Translations under genes and position numbers: made by a program
The notes under the pieces: model-generated
What the model saw: only the letters and a program-made list of their open reading frames with translations
Databases searched by the model: none
What the model was told of the DNA's origin: nothing
NCBI GenBank assembly: GCA_012845835.1
Contig: JABAKD010000025.1
Location: 7,096,989 to 7,160,988 of the forward strand
DNA: 64,000 nt
Direction: 5' to 3'
Origin: Undaria pinnatifida
Taxonomy: Eukaryota > Sar > Phaeophyceae > Laminariales > Alariaceae
Shown: positions 1 through 11,289 of the stretch, one piece after another
Layout: the number at the start of each line of letters is the position of its first letter
How positions within the stretch are numbered: position 1 is the first letter of the stretch

Positions 1-560
1 TCCCGCGCAAGGAAGAGTGCAACTGAAACATGTAAATAATAAGGGGACAGGAAGAAGAGCCCCGTGGTTATTTGGTGCGAATAGCGAATTGATAATGCCA
101 AGAGGTGCTTGTGCAGAGCTAATGGCCCTGCGCTGTGCTGTGTGCTTGTTGATGTCGCGTTCTATACGGCAGTATGTGTGGTATTTGCGCGGGGGGGGGG
201 GCATGGGGACCGACAGAGGACAATCGCAACTGAAGAAAGCAAAAATACGAGTAGACAACACGTACGTAATGGTGCCTGGTACCTGCATCATATCGTACCT
301 GATACTACTGCTGTTTGTTTATAATAACGCACAGCGCCGCACACATCGTACACAGCACCGCAAAACCAAGGGCAAGGCACGGCACCGCAGTGCGCTGCGC
401 TCCGATGCTGAGCTATATATAACCGGGCTGACCTGAGCTGGGATTGCATTGTTTGTGATCCAACAACGTCATATGTGCAAACCTGGCGTGGTACTAATAG
501 TACCCGTACGTGGTATTAATATGATATCTTTCGTATGTTACTGGCATGTACGAACTAGGT
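1..560. other. Unassigned left edge
   Basis: No gene is recognised. A run of 11 G lies at 191-201, and a GC-rich stretch with recurring GCACGGC/GCACCGC words sits at about 330-412. Overlapping frames exist on the plus strand but none resembles a known protein. Confidence 0.4.
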
Positions 561-565
561 AAAAG

Positions 566-735
566 TACAGCAAAGCACGCAGCATGGCAAAGCACGGCAC
601 CGCACGGCGCTGCGCTCTGCTGAGCTAGCGCTGCGGTGCGCTGCTGAGCTGAGCTGCAGGGCACGGCAGGGCATCGCAGCGCACGGCACTGCACGGCGCT
701 GTGCTTCTGAGCTATAGCGCTGCGGTGGGGTGCTG
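566..735. repeat. GC-rich degenerate minisatellite (GCACGGC / GAGCTG words)
   Basis: Short words such as GCACGGC, GCGCTGCG and TGAGCT recur irregularly. The shorter stretch at 330-412 uses the same words. This explains the Cys/Ala-rich minus-strand frame over it, which is not taken as a gene. Confidence 0.6.
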
Positions 736-817
736 GGCGGAGCTGGACAGAGATGATGAGGGAAGCCGTGATCTCACCTGGTGTATGGTGAAACTTCATG
801 CAAGTAACAAATGGTGG

Positions 818-1080
818 AATCAAAGAAAAGCTAAAGTTGGGCCGTTCCGCAAGTAATGCACAGGCGGCAGATTAGCGGCAAATGGTAGAAAGTTCAGCTT
901 ACTACTAAGGATAAAATCGCGAAGAAGTTCAAAACCGTGTTGACAGAAAATCCTAATTTGCAGAAAGCAGCTGAAAAAGTCAAGAGACAACTGGCAAAAC
1001 GAGCAGACAAATAAATATAAAGGCGGAGCAAGAAATCAAAGAAAAGCCGGACCGTACCGCAAGTACTGCACGGAGGCGGT
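818..1080. repeat. Direct repeat pair of about 50 bp, about 210 bp apart
   Basis: 818-870 and 1033-1080 both run AATCAAAGAAAAGC, then CCGTNCCGCAAGTA, then TGCAC and GGCGG. The two copies bracket a short lysine-rich reading frame. Confidence 0.6.
889..1014 (+). pseudogene. Lysine-rich coding-like fragment, about 41 codons, unknown
   Basis: A frame running from just after an in-frame TAG (886-888) to a TAA at 1012 encodes a lysine- and alanine-rich helical-looking peptide (KDKIAKKFKTVL, then EKVKRQLAKRADK). There is no start codon. It sits between two direct repeats, so it may be the broken tail of a mobile-element protein or a chance frame. I do not recognise the family. The composition differs from the low-complexity frames around it, which is the only reason for listing it. 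Confidence 0.15.
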
Positions 1081-1369
1081 GTCGAAGTGGGACCCCCGGA
1101 AATGCCAGGGGTGAACCAACCGAGCACTTTCAGCAGAAATATATCTAGAAGTATGTCCATATCCTGTACTCGTGTACAGACTGCGTATGCAGAAAACCAT
1201 CGTGAGAAACTGGAATGCGGGCTCAGGCTGGGTTTCTTATTTTGGAGGGGGTGCGTTCTACTCGTACACCAACTTGGGCATATATACCTCGGCTTTCTCA
1301 TACCCCTGTAATTTTTACGGTGTTTATCAGTACGTATAATACGTACGAGTAGTGCTACCAGCACCACAA

Positions 1370-1565
1370 TCACCATCAACCATCACCCCGACCAACTCCG
1401 CCACTACCACCACCACCACCGCCACCACCACCACCACATCGTCATCACCACCACCACCACATCACCACCACCACCACCACATCACCACCACCACCACCAC
1501 CACCGCCACAACCACCTCCATCACCACCTCCACCACCACCACCGCCACCGATGGCTATAACAACA
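1370..1565. repeat. (CAC)n microsatellite
   Basis: About 195 bp of CAC/CCA triplets with a few ATC interruptions. Frames across it give His, Thr, Pro or (minus strand) Gly/Val runs and are not genes. Confidence 0.9.
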
Positions 1566-2144
1566 GCAACAGCAGTGACACGTGTCACACCTCGCCTACC
1601 CCCGAAGGTTAGCCTTCCCACCGCCAAGCTGACCATGCTATCTCCACCCGTTCGTACAATGTCCCGTCCGCTTTCCCCTACTCCGTGACCTGGCAGGAAT
1701 AAAACGGCCGGAGCTGTACTGCTCGGGCGCAAAATAAGGCCATCTCGCCGGTTTGTGTTCGTGTGCTTCATGTGCAATCGACAAACGAATCGGCGCAATT
1801 AGCATCCGTTTGGCACAATCAAGTTCCACCTACCAGGAAGGGTATTTTCTAGCACTGTTTTTCCGCTTGACGGAGGGCTTGTGAAGAGGCGTCGCAGTTG
1901 CTGTCCGCAGATTTCCCCGACGTTATTGGCGTGGTGAATAGTTTCCCGAGCCGACAGTTTTTTTTGGAGGGCGGTGGAATTTGTTCCCGCCCGGTAGTGT
2001 TCTCGCCGCGAAAGGGGCTCTCGCCAAAGCGCCACTTTTTTTCGTTCATAAGTAGGCGTTTCAGGCGTGACTCGTCGTATTTTTCTCGGTGTTCGGTGTG
2101 AATGGTCGGTCGATGTGTAGTTGGAGAGGTGTGTCTTAGCGAAA

Positions 2145-2835
2145 ATGCCTTTAGAGTTAACCTCCGGGAAATCTAGCAGGAAAAGCAGAGTGGGCGGTGA
2201 TGCTGAAGGGTTCCCCCGATCACCCTCAGGTTCGATCGCGGACGCTGACTCGAGACGAGAAACCGCCGGAACTAGATCTGGAAATTTCCTCGGATCGGTG
2301 CAACATGGACCGTTCCAAGGATCCGTAGTGCAGAACGGTAACGAGGCCGTAGAACGGGGGGAAGGGGAGAGGTTTTTCGACCCCTTGCGATCGCTTGCGG
2401 CCGAGCGACATTCAGGGCATTCAGTGGATTCTGTCACATCTGGTGATGGATTATTAGCTGACAGCGGCGGGTACGGCGGGATTTCCACCATTGGGCGGGT
2501 TTCTACTGACGCAGGGGGCGGGGCGGGAGGCCACCCTATGAGGACGCTAGTGCAGAAGCAGCATTCGAGACATTCTGTTGATTCTGTCACGTCTTGTGAT
2601 GGCTTATTGGCTGAAAGTGGAGGGTGCGGCGGAACTCCGGCCAACGGAATGAGCTCTACCAAGGGAAGGCAATCTACTGACAGTGGGAGGTGTATCGACA
2701 GCGGTGGGGGTGTCGCGGCTATTTCCCATAGCGAGATGGTGCAGGGCAGGAAGCGGCGGGAGGAGGGGGTAGGGGGGGAGGACGGGGAGGCGGGGAGATT
2801 GATGCCGCTTGGGCGACCTGATAACTACACGGACG
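2145..2835 (+). CDS. Candidate first exon of an unknown protein with internal repeats
   Basis: An open frame starts at ATG 2145 (context AAAATGCC, protein MPLELTSGKSSRK) and stays open for 230 codons to a good 5' splice site, GACG|GTGAGCG, at 2835/2836 (one base left over, phase 1). The product is Ser/Gly/Arg-rich and probably disordered. It has two related blocks of about 35 residues, HSVDSVTSGDGLLADSGG and HSVDSVTSCDGLLAESGG, about 65 codons apart. The frame also reads into the presumed intron, to a stop near 2897. No family is recognised, and I could not find the next exon. The unbroken frame, codon variety and donor argue for coding; a lone frame in repeat-rich DNA argues for caution. Confidence 0.4.
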
Positions 2836-3153
2836 GTGAGCGAGTTTTTTTTCTCAAGGGACGAGTGGGGGCACGGGGGTGGGGGCGCCTTTCCTGACTT
2901 CCCTTTTTCGTCCAGACGCTTGTTCACTCTTTCGGGCAGCGTTTTTCTCTGTCGGTTGTTCGTTGTATGGCGCGCTGCGATGGAGCTGGCACTTTTTGGC
3001 CCAATCATTTGTGATCGATGGGCCTCCTCAACTAAGGATGTTTCCGACATCGTTGGCGTTTTTATAATATTTTTCGGTTTTACATACGTAGGCCATGGGA
3101 TTGTTCGTCGGGTTGAACTTTCCAAGGTTGTCTTCCGTAGGGTACGTGAAACC
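2836..3153 (+). other. Presumed intron start / no gene seen
   Basis: Follows the GTGAGC donor. It contains a T8 run and no conserved feature. A branch point or acceptor cannot be chosen with confidence. Confidence 0.25.
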
Positions 3154-3500
3154 ATACCCGGGGTATACACCCCGGGTATTACCCTACAAAGAACTTATGA
3201 AAGTTCTGTAGGACATTCATACCCGTACGCGGAACTTCTGGATGTTCTGCACGCCCCGTGCCACAATACCCGGGGTACGAGTACAGCATGTTTTGTACCC
3301 GCTTGGAACTTCTGTGAGTTCTGTACGCCTGTGCCACAATACCCGGCACTTCTGGAAGTTCTGTACGACTTCCGCACCCGTACCCGGAACTTCTGTAAGT
3401 TCTGTAAGATCCCCATACCATTACCCGGAACTTCCGTGACTTCTGTAAGATAGTAGCGCAATACCCGGGGTACGGGTATGCCTTTGTTTCAATACCCGGG
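3154..3500. repeat. Minisatellite, about 45-bp units with TACCCGGAACTTCTG
   Basis: Repeats of TACCCGGAACTTCTGTAAGTTCTGTACG alternate with CCACAATACCCGG. The left edge (3154-3179) is a near-perfect 26-bp palindrome around ACCCGGGGTATACACCCCGG with one mismatch between its halves. Confidence 0.75.
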
Positions 3501-3670
3501 GAGCTCTGTTTTCATTCAGGTTTAGTCCGAAGAGTGTATTATGCCTCGTAACGTCTTATCTTGTCAGCCACACAAACCCAACACCGAACAGCATTACGTA
3601 CCATACAATATTTGCACGTGCTGTTCATGTTTCTTTCGTTTCTAAGGGCACGTGTTAACGAAGTACGCTT

Positions 3671-4063
3671 TTGCATCGGAAATGTTTTTTTTTCATGGAT
3701 CGAAATGACTTCGATTCGAAGGTGGTGGAAACATACGAATTTGCCTCCTATTCATATGATATCGGGAAACCACGTATTGCGTATATTTTCAATGTTTTTT
3801 CTGGTCGGAATAATTCAGATCTCGCTATGCTATCATCGAAGTCTGGAACTCTCTGCGTTTTCAGTAACTTCCCTCCTTTGTCGTGGCACTTGGCTTATCG
3901 AGCTGAATTGGGTTTGCGACCGCCATTATTTTTTTTGAGGCGCCACAGACGGGTTACGCCTTGGTATGATCTGTTACAGAACAGTAGACGTGAACGCGGC
4001 TGTTGCCCCGGTAGGCACTCGTTGAGGTTAGCGATTTATCGTCTCGGTGATGGTCGTCGATAG
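3671..4063 (+). CDS. Hypothetical ORF, 130 codons, unknown
   Basis: A plus-strand frame of 130 codons lies between two related minisatellites. An internal ATG at 3695 (MDRNDFDSKVVETYEF) is as plausible as the first one. The product is of mixed composition without simple repeats, with basic residues near the end (FFLRRHRRVTPWYD). No signal peptide, domain or family is recognised, and an overlapping frame of similar length exists at 3561-3938. It could be a real small gene, an exon or chance. Confidence 0.25.
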   Translation: MHRKCFFFMDRNDFDSKVVETYEFASYSYDIGKPRIAYIFNVFSGRNNSDLAMLSSKSGTLCVFSNFPPLSWHLAYRAELGLRPPLFFLRRHRRVTPWYDLLQNSRRERGCCPGRHSLRLAIYRLGDGRR

Positions 4064-4179
4064 CCCTCCAAGCTACGACGGATTGCCTCGGGGACGCTGG
4101 CCAACAATGAGAACATGCCAATGCAAGTTGGAAAATCCTCTACTTCAAATCGAACTCCACCCCCGAGGCCGTGTATTTA

Positions 4180-4555
4180 CCTGGATATTACCCGTACCCG
4201 GAACTTATGTAGATTATGTACGCTGGTGCCATAAATACCCAGGGTACAGGTACAGCATTTGCATATCTGCCCGGAACTTTTGTAAGTTCTGTACGCCCGT
4301 GCCACAATACCCAGAACTTCTAAGACTTTCATACCAGTACCCGGAATTTGTTTGAGTTCTGTACGACCCATGCCACAATACCCGGGGTACGGGTGCAGCA
4401 TGTTTTGTACCCCCCCGGAACAACGTCTGTGAGTCCTGTACGCCCGTTTCACAATACCCGGAACTTCTGATACTTCTGTAACACTCCCATACCCGTACCA
4501 GAAACTTCTGGAAGTTCTGTAAGCCTCCCATACCCTTACCCGGAATACACAAACC
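4180..4555. repeat. Second block of the 45-bp TACCCGGAACTTCTG minisatellite
   Basis: Same unit as at 3154-3500 (CCGGAACTT..TGTAAGTTCTGTACGCCCGTGCCACAATACCC), about 680 bp further on. The two blocks share unit order and strand. Confidence 0.75.
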
Positions 4556-4739
4556 CTACAGCACATAACCTTGGAACTTTCGTTTTTCAAGTTATTTTTG
4601 GGGTGAGGTATAGAGCTCCGTAACGCCTTTACAATTGGGAAAGCGTTTTTGGCGGAAAATGACTTAGAATTTGTATAGGGAGGCTCTAGCGGGGTGCGTC
4701 AGAAAAACCAGGTGCCCCCCTTGCGTGTTATGAGCAGTA

Positions 4740-6590
4740 TGGCTATTCTGGCTTTTCTGTTGTCCCTCTCGGATACTCGCTCCTCCTTTCGGCCACCCGT
4801 TTCCCCGTTGACGTACCCGTCCTCCCTGTTGCACAACCGTTTTCCTTTTTCTCTTTCCGTTCTCGCATCTTGGATTGCAGTTCTCCTTCTCCTCTTAATA
4901 TACCCGACTTCCCTTCCGTATGTGCCTGTCTCCCCTTGCCGTGTATCCGTCCTCGTGCGCGGATATCCTTCTTTCGGGCCCCCCTTTCGAGCAAACGTTC
5001 TCCCTTACGGATGAAGTCGGGTAGCCGAGCTCGAGAGGGACGAGCCTCCTTTCGCTCGTGACGTTTTGATGCTGGCCCTCTCGGTCAGATGCCCGTTCTC
5101 GATTCCGTACGTCCGTTATCCTTTTTCGGATATCCGTTCCCCTGTTTGTGTATCCGTTCTGCTTTTTGGGCGTCCGTCCTCTCTTCGGGTTCCCCCTTTT
5201 CGGATACCCAGTCTTCCCTCGGGTATATCAGACCTTCCTGTCTCTTTTGCTCTCCGTTCTCCGTTTCAGACACCCGTCCTCCCCTTCGTGAGGCCGTTCT
5301 CATGTTATGAGTTCCGCCCTCTCTTTCGGATACGCATAGTAAAATGCAAGTTTTACACGTACGGTTACCCGTACGAAAGAAGTTTGGCCCAACCAATCAG
5401 ATCAACGCAAGTTTATTGTACGTAACGCTTGGATAGCCTTGAGCCACATCTTGCCTACTTCGTATATAGTTGCTTACCTACGAGCGAAGCACGTAGTCAA
5501 GCAGAGTCAGCGCTGCAGATCCAAGGTGTGATACAGATTATTAATGTTAGTAGTGTGATTCAATGAGGTAGGGCTAGGCAGCGTCCGTTCCGCTAGTTGA
5601 TTGCTGTTCAGCCAGCCCTCAAATCGGATATATTTTTCCCCTTTCGGACACCCTTTTCCGAATATGGATATCCGTTCTCCGATTCGGATCCAGTTGGGTG
5701 GCCGCTCTCGAGGGGGGTGAGGTTTATATCGGTGATGGCGTTTGGGTTGTGCTTCTTCTCCATCGAATACCCGTCCTCCCTTCCGCACACCCGCTCTTAT
5801 TTTCTGTTTTACGATCTGTGTCCTTTTCCCCCTTTCCAGTACCCGTTCAACCTGTCGGTATCTGCCGAAACCTTTCGGGTACAATAAGGTGGCCTATCTC
5901 GAGAGGGCGGGGTTCCTATCGGTGTTTGTCCCACGCGTCGTCCGCGTGCTCTTGGACATTGGTCCTCCCTTTCGTGTATACGTCTTTTCGTCCTCTCCTT
6001 GGGATATGTGTTCCCGCTTTCGGATACACGTTCAGCCTTTTTGGGAATCTTTCGGATACAACAGGGTGACAATTCTCAGGAGCGGCGAGGTTTCTATTGG
6101 TGGTGGCGTTTGGGTTCTCCCGCGCGTTGTTGCCTGTGTTCACCGTCGTGTTATCCAGGGGCTCTTCACGGGTGACTTCTTGCGGGTCGTTTCGGTTTCG
6201 AGTCGGCCTGACCATGGGTTTTGAAAAAATCCTGTCCCGACCCGTGAAAATTTCGAGCACCTCCTGGTCCGACCGGGCTTGACCCGCGATATTTGGCAAT
6301 CTTCCTCGACCCGCGGGTCGGGTCATGACCCGTGAAAATACGTCGTGTTATCGTTGCCGTATCCTTATGTGCGTCCCCCCTCTCGAATACCCGTCCTTCC
6401 TTTCTTGGACCCGTTCTCCTATGCTAATTTCGTCGTTTCCTTTTTTCCGTTTCACGTTCCCCCTTTTCGGACGCCAGATCTCATTTTCTGATGCCCGTTG
6501 CCCGTCTCGCCTTTGGTTGCATCCATTGTCTCTTTTGTTGTTTCCGTCCTGTACCGGTTCTCCTATATAGGGTGGCATATCTCTCGAGGG
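4740..6590. repeat. Long degenerate array, TATCCGTTCTCCCTTTCGGA units
   Basis: About 1.85 kb of imperfect units of about 20-30 bp built on CCCGTTCTCC and CTTTCGGATA. A second, longer module beginning GGTGGC..TCTCGAGAGG..GAGGTTTCTATCGGTG recurs at about 5696, 5887, 6064 and 6570, giving a higher-order period near 180 bp for the first three. All frames across it are repeat-derived. Confidence 0.75.
6190..6335 (-). repeat. Dispersed repeat G, copy 1 (GACCCGCGGGTCGGGTCATGACC)
   Basis: A stretch rich in GACCCG / CGGGTC pairs. Its reverse complement matches 16788-16985 (TTTCACGGGYC, GGCGGGTCRGGAGGA in order), so these are two copies of one family in opposite orientation. Confidence 0.5.
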
Positions 6591-7004
6591 GCGAGGTTTC
6601 TATCCGTGTTGGCGTTTTGGTTCTCCCATACGTCTTCCGTGTACGCGACGAAGGCGCTGCTGTCTAGGCCCGGGAGAACCATCCGCAGCGTTGTCGTCAT
6701 CACGTGGTGTCAGGTGTGGACCTTGAAGAATCGCCGACGCCGGAGTAGTAGTTGGCGGGCGGGCGGGGGGGTGGTGGGGGGGAGGGGGGGGGCGAGGGCA
6801 GGTAGACAAGGAGTAGGAGGAAGAAGAGGAGGAGGAGCTATGCTCTTGTGATGGGTTATCTCGTTATGTTCTCCCTTCCCCGTGAGTACGTGCAGCAATT
6901 ACCTCCAATGACGGTCCGCCTCCACAGAAACGAGGACCGGTTGCGTCCGTACGGCTGACGTTTCCCATTCTAGTACCTTACACTCTTGCAGGAAGTTGTT
7001 ATTG
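6591..7004. other. No gene seen; G-rich tract
   Basis: 6755-6840 is strongly G-rich (GGGCGGGGGGGTGGTGGGGGG). The rest has no recognisable feature. Confidence 0.5.
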
Positions 7005-7305
7005 TTGCTGCGGATGCTGTTGTCGTTGTCGTTGTTGTCGTTGTTGTTGTTGTTGTTATTGTTGTTGTTATTGCTGCTGTTGTTGTTGTTGCTGTTGTTG
7101 TTGTTGTTGTTATTTTTGTTATTGCTGTTGCTGCTGTTGTCTTGTTGCTGTTGCTGTTGCTGCTGCTGTTGATGTTGCTGTTTTTGTCCGAGTAACTCGC
7201 ATAATGAAGTCCGTGGTCGCAGAGCAAGCTGCCGTCGCTCTAAAGTGGGAGAATACCCCAGGGGAAAAATATAACGAACCAAAAGTGGAACACGTATATA
7301 TGAAG
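7005..7305 (-). mobile_element. Repeat A, copy 1, with (CAA)n tail
   Basis: Read on the minus strand: CCCTGGGGTATTCTCCC, then ACTTCATTATGCGAGTTA, then a long (CAA/CAG)n tail (7005-7185 on plus as GTT/GCT). The same order occurs at 52.5, 55.4, 59.3 and 62.2 kb. A conserved body plus a simple-repeat tail is typical of a non-LTR or SINE-type retroposon; no coding capacity is visible. Confidence 0.65.
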
Positions 7306-7444
7306 TAGACATCATGGCTGGAAATGTCAGCATCGCTTGCGTACTCCAATGGATCCCAAACCATCCCGATACTTCCGGGCAGGGTGTTACCGGCCTAGGC
7401 CGCCAAGTGGTATTGGACAGTTTCCTAGTAATAGTACTGTAGTA

Positions 7445-7560
7445 GTTACGACATTCCAAGACAAATCTTTTTTGTCCTGCATGGCGATGTTTGTACTATT
7501 GTAGTCCTGACCCTGGGCACGCAGGGCGAGAGACAGAATGCTGCCACAGCAAACCCTAAT
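7445..7560 (+). repeat. Repeat H, copy 1
   Basis: TTTGTCCTGCATGGCGATG, TTTGTAC, GTCCTGACCCTGGGCACG and GAGAGACAGAATGCTG recur in order at 8205-8325 with substitutions. Confidence 0.6.
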
Positions 7561-7831
7561 ACCAGGTACGGCCGTTATTCGCGTCGGTTTGGTGTCGTTG
7601 TTTTTTGTTTCTTTGTCCTGCGTGCTAAACAAAGAGCTGCCAGGTAGTAGTGACGATATATGGAAGCGTTCGATGGTGAATGCCAGGTCCCCTGAACCAA
7701 CGTGCCTCCTCATACCTAGGAAATCCGTTCGTCCCTTAGATGCACCTTGATAGTTTCTCGTTAGGGGAGTTTTAGCCGTGGCGCTTATGGTCGACCACCC
7801 GACCTTAACACTAACCCTTACGCTACGAATG
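7561..7831. other. No gene seen
   Basis: Spacer between repeat H and the tandem array. It begins with one copy of the recurrent nonamer TACCAGGTA (7560-7568). Confidence 0.4.
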
Positions 7832-8060
7832 GGGTGACCTGTGCTTGGATGCTGCAGCCTGTGAAGGCACTGGGTTGTCTCGACCGGCTTGGATGTTGTG
7901 CTTGGAAAGACTCTAGGCTGAGTCGGTCTGCTCGGGATGCTGTGGCTTGGAAAGACGCTAGGTTGACTCGATCGGCTTGGGTGCTGTGCCTGCAAGGACT
8001 CTGGGTTGATTTGGCCGGCTCCAGATGCTGCTGTGGCTTGGAAACTTGCTAGGTTGATTG
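7832..8060 (+). repeat. Tandem repeat, about 53-bp unit, four units
   Basis: Units run GGCTTGGATGCTGTGCTTGG, then AAAGACTCTAGGTTGA, then CTCGACC. They differ by scattered substitutions. Confidence 0.75.
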
Positions 8061-8204
8061 AGTCTCTTGTGGAATATCCCTTGGCCAACCAGAGTGCTTA
8101 AATAGCTACCTTGGAATGATTCCCTATCCGCACGCTTCTACTGTAGTACTCTCTTTACATGCTGTGCACCAGGTATATATACTTTCTTATTTCGATACTG
8201 CACG

Positions 8205-8325
8205 CCCTTAACGCTTCCAACGGTGCCGTCGTTTCAAAACTTTGTTTTGCAGTGTATGGCGAGTTTTGTACTTGTCCTGACTCTCGGCACGTTGGGGGAG
8301 AGACAGGATACTGTCAACGGGGCCT
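8205..8325 (+). repeat. Repeat H, copy 2
   Basis: Homologous to 7445-7560 (TTTTGCAGTGTATGGCGAG, GTCCTGACTCTCGGCACG, GAGAGACAGGATACTG). The 89-codon frame at 8223-8492 starts inside this repeat and is therefore not called as a gene. Confidence 0.6.
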
Positions 8326-8529
8326 GGAGAAATCCCTTTCTCACGGAAATGGCGAAAGCCCTGCCCACAAATGCCTTGTTGGGTGGATGGAACTCCAAGA
8401 GCCTTCTCGGGGGAGGGGCTGAGGCCGTGGTGAGCAATCACAGTCGGGAGTATTTGCCTCGTGGCCAAACATTTTGGGGGGAGGTTGTATAATATTGCAC
8501 GAAAATGCTAGTTGTTTTTGCCAAACATG

Positions 8530-8712
8530 ATCAAGAGAAGTAGCAGTGGTGGTATGGGGAGGAGAGGCAGGAGGAAAAGGAAGAGGAGGAAGAAGAAGAG
8601 TAGAAGTCGCTGTAGTAGCATTGGTAGTAGCAGCCGCAGTGGTAGTAGCAGCAGTACTAGCACTAGGAGTAAGAGTAGGGGAGGGGATAGCGTTAGGGTT
8701 AGGGTAAGGGTT
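8530..8712 (+). repeat. Purine-rich AGG/AGTAG tract ending in telomere-like repeats
   Basis: 8530-8690 is AGG, AGA and AGTAG triplets. It ends at 8691-8712 in GCGTTAGGGTTAGGGTAAGG, two to three degenerate TTAGGG-like units. Confidence 0.7.
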
Positions 8713-8904
8713 CACGTGATGCCTGACCATAGTTTCACTGATGACCTTCACCTTCGACTGCATCAATTATTTTATCTCGTAATTCTCAACCTTCCTTGCT
8801 GCTTTCTCGTGGCGTGCAATCTAGGGACTAGCGTCGGTATTGTTCTGCCTGGCGGTTTTCGCGGATAACGCCTGTTTAGGCGCGGTGAACGCGTCATTTT
8901 TCCA

Positions 8905-9300
8905 GGTGTCGAGGGCACTCACCCTCCCTTTCGCCGCCTTCATGGGGTGAGTGCCGAATTGATCGTGTAGGGTTGGGGGCCGGCGGGGCGGAGGGGGATG
9001 GAGTGGGGAGGGGGGCTGATGCGGGGGTAGTAGTAGTTGTTCTTATGGTGGTAATGACGGTAGTGATGGTAGTCGGAAGGGGGGGCGGGAAGCGAGGCAG
9101 CAGTAGTAGTTGCTTTTTCTGTGGTAGTAGCAGCAGCGGCAGCGGCAGCGGGAGCGGGAACAGCAGCAGCAGAAGCAGTGGCAGTAGCAGTCGCAGTCGC
9201 AGTAGCAGTAGCAGTAGCAGTAGAAACACTAGCACTAGCGGAAGTAGTAATCGAGGGCCCGCCCTCCCTTCGTTGGCTTTCATGGGGTGATTGTCGTAGT
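8905..9300. repeat. (AGCAGT)n tract between two short direct repeats
   Basis: 9105-9240 is AGC/AGT/GCA triplets. The flanks 8905-8950 and 9255-9300 share CCCTCCCTTCG, GCCTTCATGGGGTGA, so the microsatellite lies between a duplicated 45-bp segment. Confidence 0.65.
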
Positions 9301-9563
9301 GACAATGAGGTAGGAAAGCGTGAAAGAGGAAGACAGGGGGGGCAGTGGATGTTGTTGTGGTGATAGATGTTCTAGTAATGACCCCATCTTAGCCCCGTAT
9401 CCCCAACCTTACAAACGCCTTCGACCCCTCCTCCTGTATCACATGCACGCACGCAGGGCCGTAGCAGCGCGGGCGTTACCCCCACGTGACGTCGTCCTGC
9501 CTTGCGCTTTGTGCGTCGCTGGGTTTTCACTGGGAGTTCACTCGCAAACACCGGAGGCATTCG

Positions 9564-9852
9564 CTGATGGCACGTCTATGGGGGTCATGGCGAGCTTGCT
9601 CACGGCTGCGTACACCCTGCTTCTCGCTCGCGCAGGTGTGTGAGAGGGTTGAGGGGGTGGGGGGGCGCATGGAAATACTGTATATAATTTAGTCGGTGTA
9701 CATGGAAATACGCTATTGTCAGGTCGGGGAGAGGGGGGGGAATTGATGGAGGGGTGTTCGTGGATGGCAGATGGCACGTCCATGGCAGTTATGGTGAGTG
9801 TGCTCGCCGCTGCGTAGGCCGTGCTTCTCGCTCGCACGGGTGTAAGAGTGTG
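9564..9852 (+). repeat. Direct repeat pair of about 85 bp
   Basis: 9564-9650 and 9769-9852 share GATGGCACGTCYATGG, GCTGCGTA, GCTTCTCGCTCGC and GGTGTR, about 205 bp apart. Confidence 0.7.
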
Positions 9853-10074
9853 GTGGTTGCGAAGGGATGGTGGCGATGGTGGTGGCAGGTGTGGCAAGAA
9901 GGTGTTGCTGTTTCAGTTGCTTTTGCGGAGGTTTCTGTTGATGGGAGTGTTGGTGGTGGTAGTAGCGTTCGTGGTATTGATGGTGGAGAGGTTGATAGTT
10001 GTCATGTTTGCGTGATGGTGGTATCGGTGGTGTTGTTGACATGCCCTGGTGGAGATTGACTTATCTTGGTGCAT

Positions 10075-10150
10075 GTTGACGTTGCTGCTGTTGTTGCTTC
10101 TGTTGCTGCTGTTGTCGTTGCTGTCGCTACTGCTGCTGTTGCTGTTGAGA
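10075..10150 (+). repeat. (TTGCTG)n microsatellite
   Basis: GTTGCTGCTGTTG triplets over about 75 bp, ending GCTGTTGAGAAGG. Confidence 0.8.
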
Positions 10151-10159
10151 AGGCCATCA

Positions 10160-10650
10160 AGATGAAAACGTCGTCGCTTCGACCACGTTGCTAATACGCT
10201 CCACTCTGCCCGGTAATATCAAGACCGTTCTTACACTGGTATGCTTACGTTTCCAGACAGAGTGGATGACGAACACCGTTAAATGTGCATTGAGCGTAAC
10301 TTGCCGAGTCTGTTTTGCTCACGGAATAATTGGTTTGCTTTTCCCGTCGGTTTCCCCCTTCTCCACCCCCCCGCCCCCCCCTGCGCTTCATCCTCCTCTT
10401 CCGCCTTCACCTCCCCCACCTGCCCCCATCGGCCTCTTCGTCTCCACTCCCCGCCCTTCGTCCACCTCCTTAATTTTCGCCTCCTCCTTTGTTCTGGTTT
10501 CGTTTCGCTTATTCACCGAAACAAACAAACAAAAAAACAGAACCGAGGGAAGCGTGGAAGGTGACGTACGTGACGAACAGAAACGCCTCGGTTCTCCTGG
10601 TGCCGGTGGCGGTGTACGTCGGGATGGGCGACCCTGCCTACCTTTCCCGC
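10160..10650. other. No gene seen; C-rich tract
   Basis: 10355-10480 is C/T-rich (CACCCCCCCGCCCCCCCC). Frames here are low-complexity Pro/Ser. Confidence 0.4.
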
Positions 10651-10654
10651 GAGA

Positions 10655-10970
10655 GTTTCTTATTCAGAGGTGAGAAGATCATTTGTTTTCACCAACGTTT
10701 CTCATGCAAATGTGGGCTGCTGAGTTTCCCGCCGTAATTTAAACTCAGGTAGCAGATAGCTTTCTCGTGATAGTTGATTATTTGGAGTTGAGCAGATGAA
10801 TTTCTCGCGAGGGTTTCTTTTTCAGAGGTGAGCAGATAACTTTCCGCAGGAGTTTCTTATTCCACAGAATTTGTATTCAGATATTTTCTGAATTCATACT
10901 GGTATGTGAGAAGATAATTTTCCCGCCAGAGTTTCTTATTTCAGGGAAGAGATTCACGGAAGCCTGGCGT
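10655..10970 (+). repeat. Tandem repeat, about 55-bp units
   Basis: TTCCCGCGAGAGTTTCTTAT, TTCAGAGGTGAGCAGATA recurs four to five times with decay. Confidence 0.65.
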
Positions 10971-11289
10971 TTTGACTCCTACATATCTGCAAAAATGTTG
11001 TGGTCTACCTGGTAAAGTTTTAACTCGTCGTTCGTGCACACTGGCTTTCCCCTGTGCGGGAATGACCCGCTCTGAATTGCAGTTTGTCCACACTTTTGCC
11101 CTCTGTCCCCGAGGGTGAAGATTGGTTGCTTTGTTTCTGCTGCTGTGAAGTTTTTGTTGCTACTCTTGTCAGTGGTGTTGCTGGTAGTGTTGCTGGTGCT
11201 GGCAATTTGGTTGCTGCTGCTGTCTATGTTGTGTTGCTACTACTGTGTGTGTTTAAACTTATACTGGCTTACTCTCAACACCCAGATCG

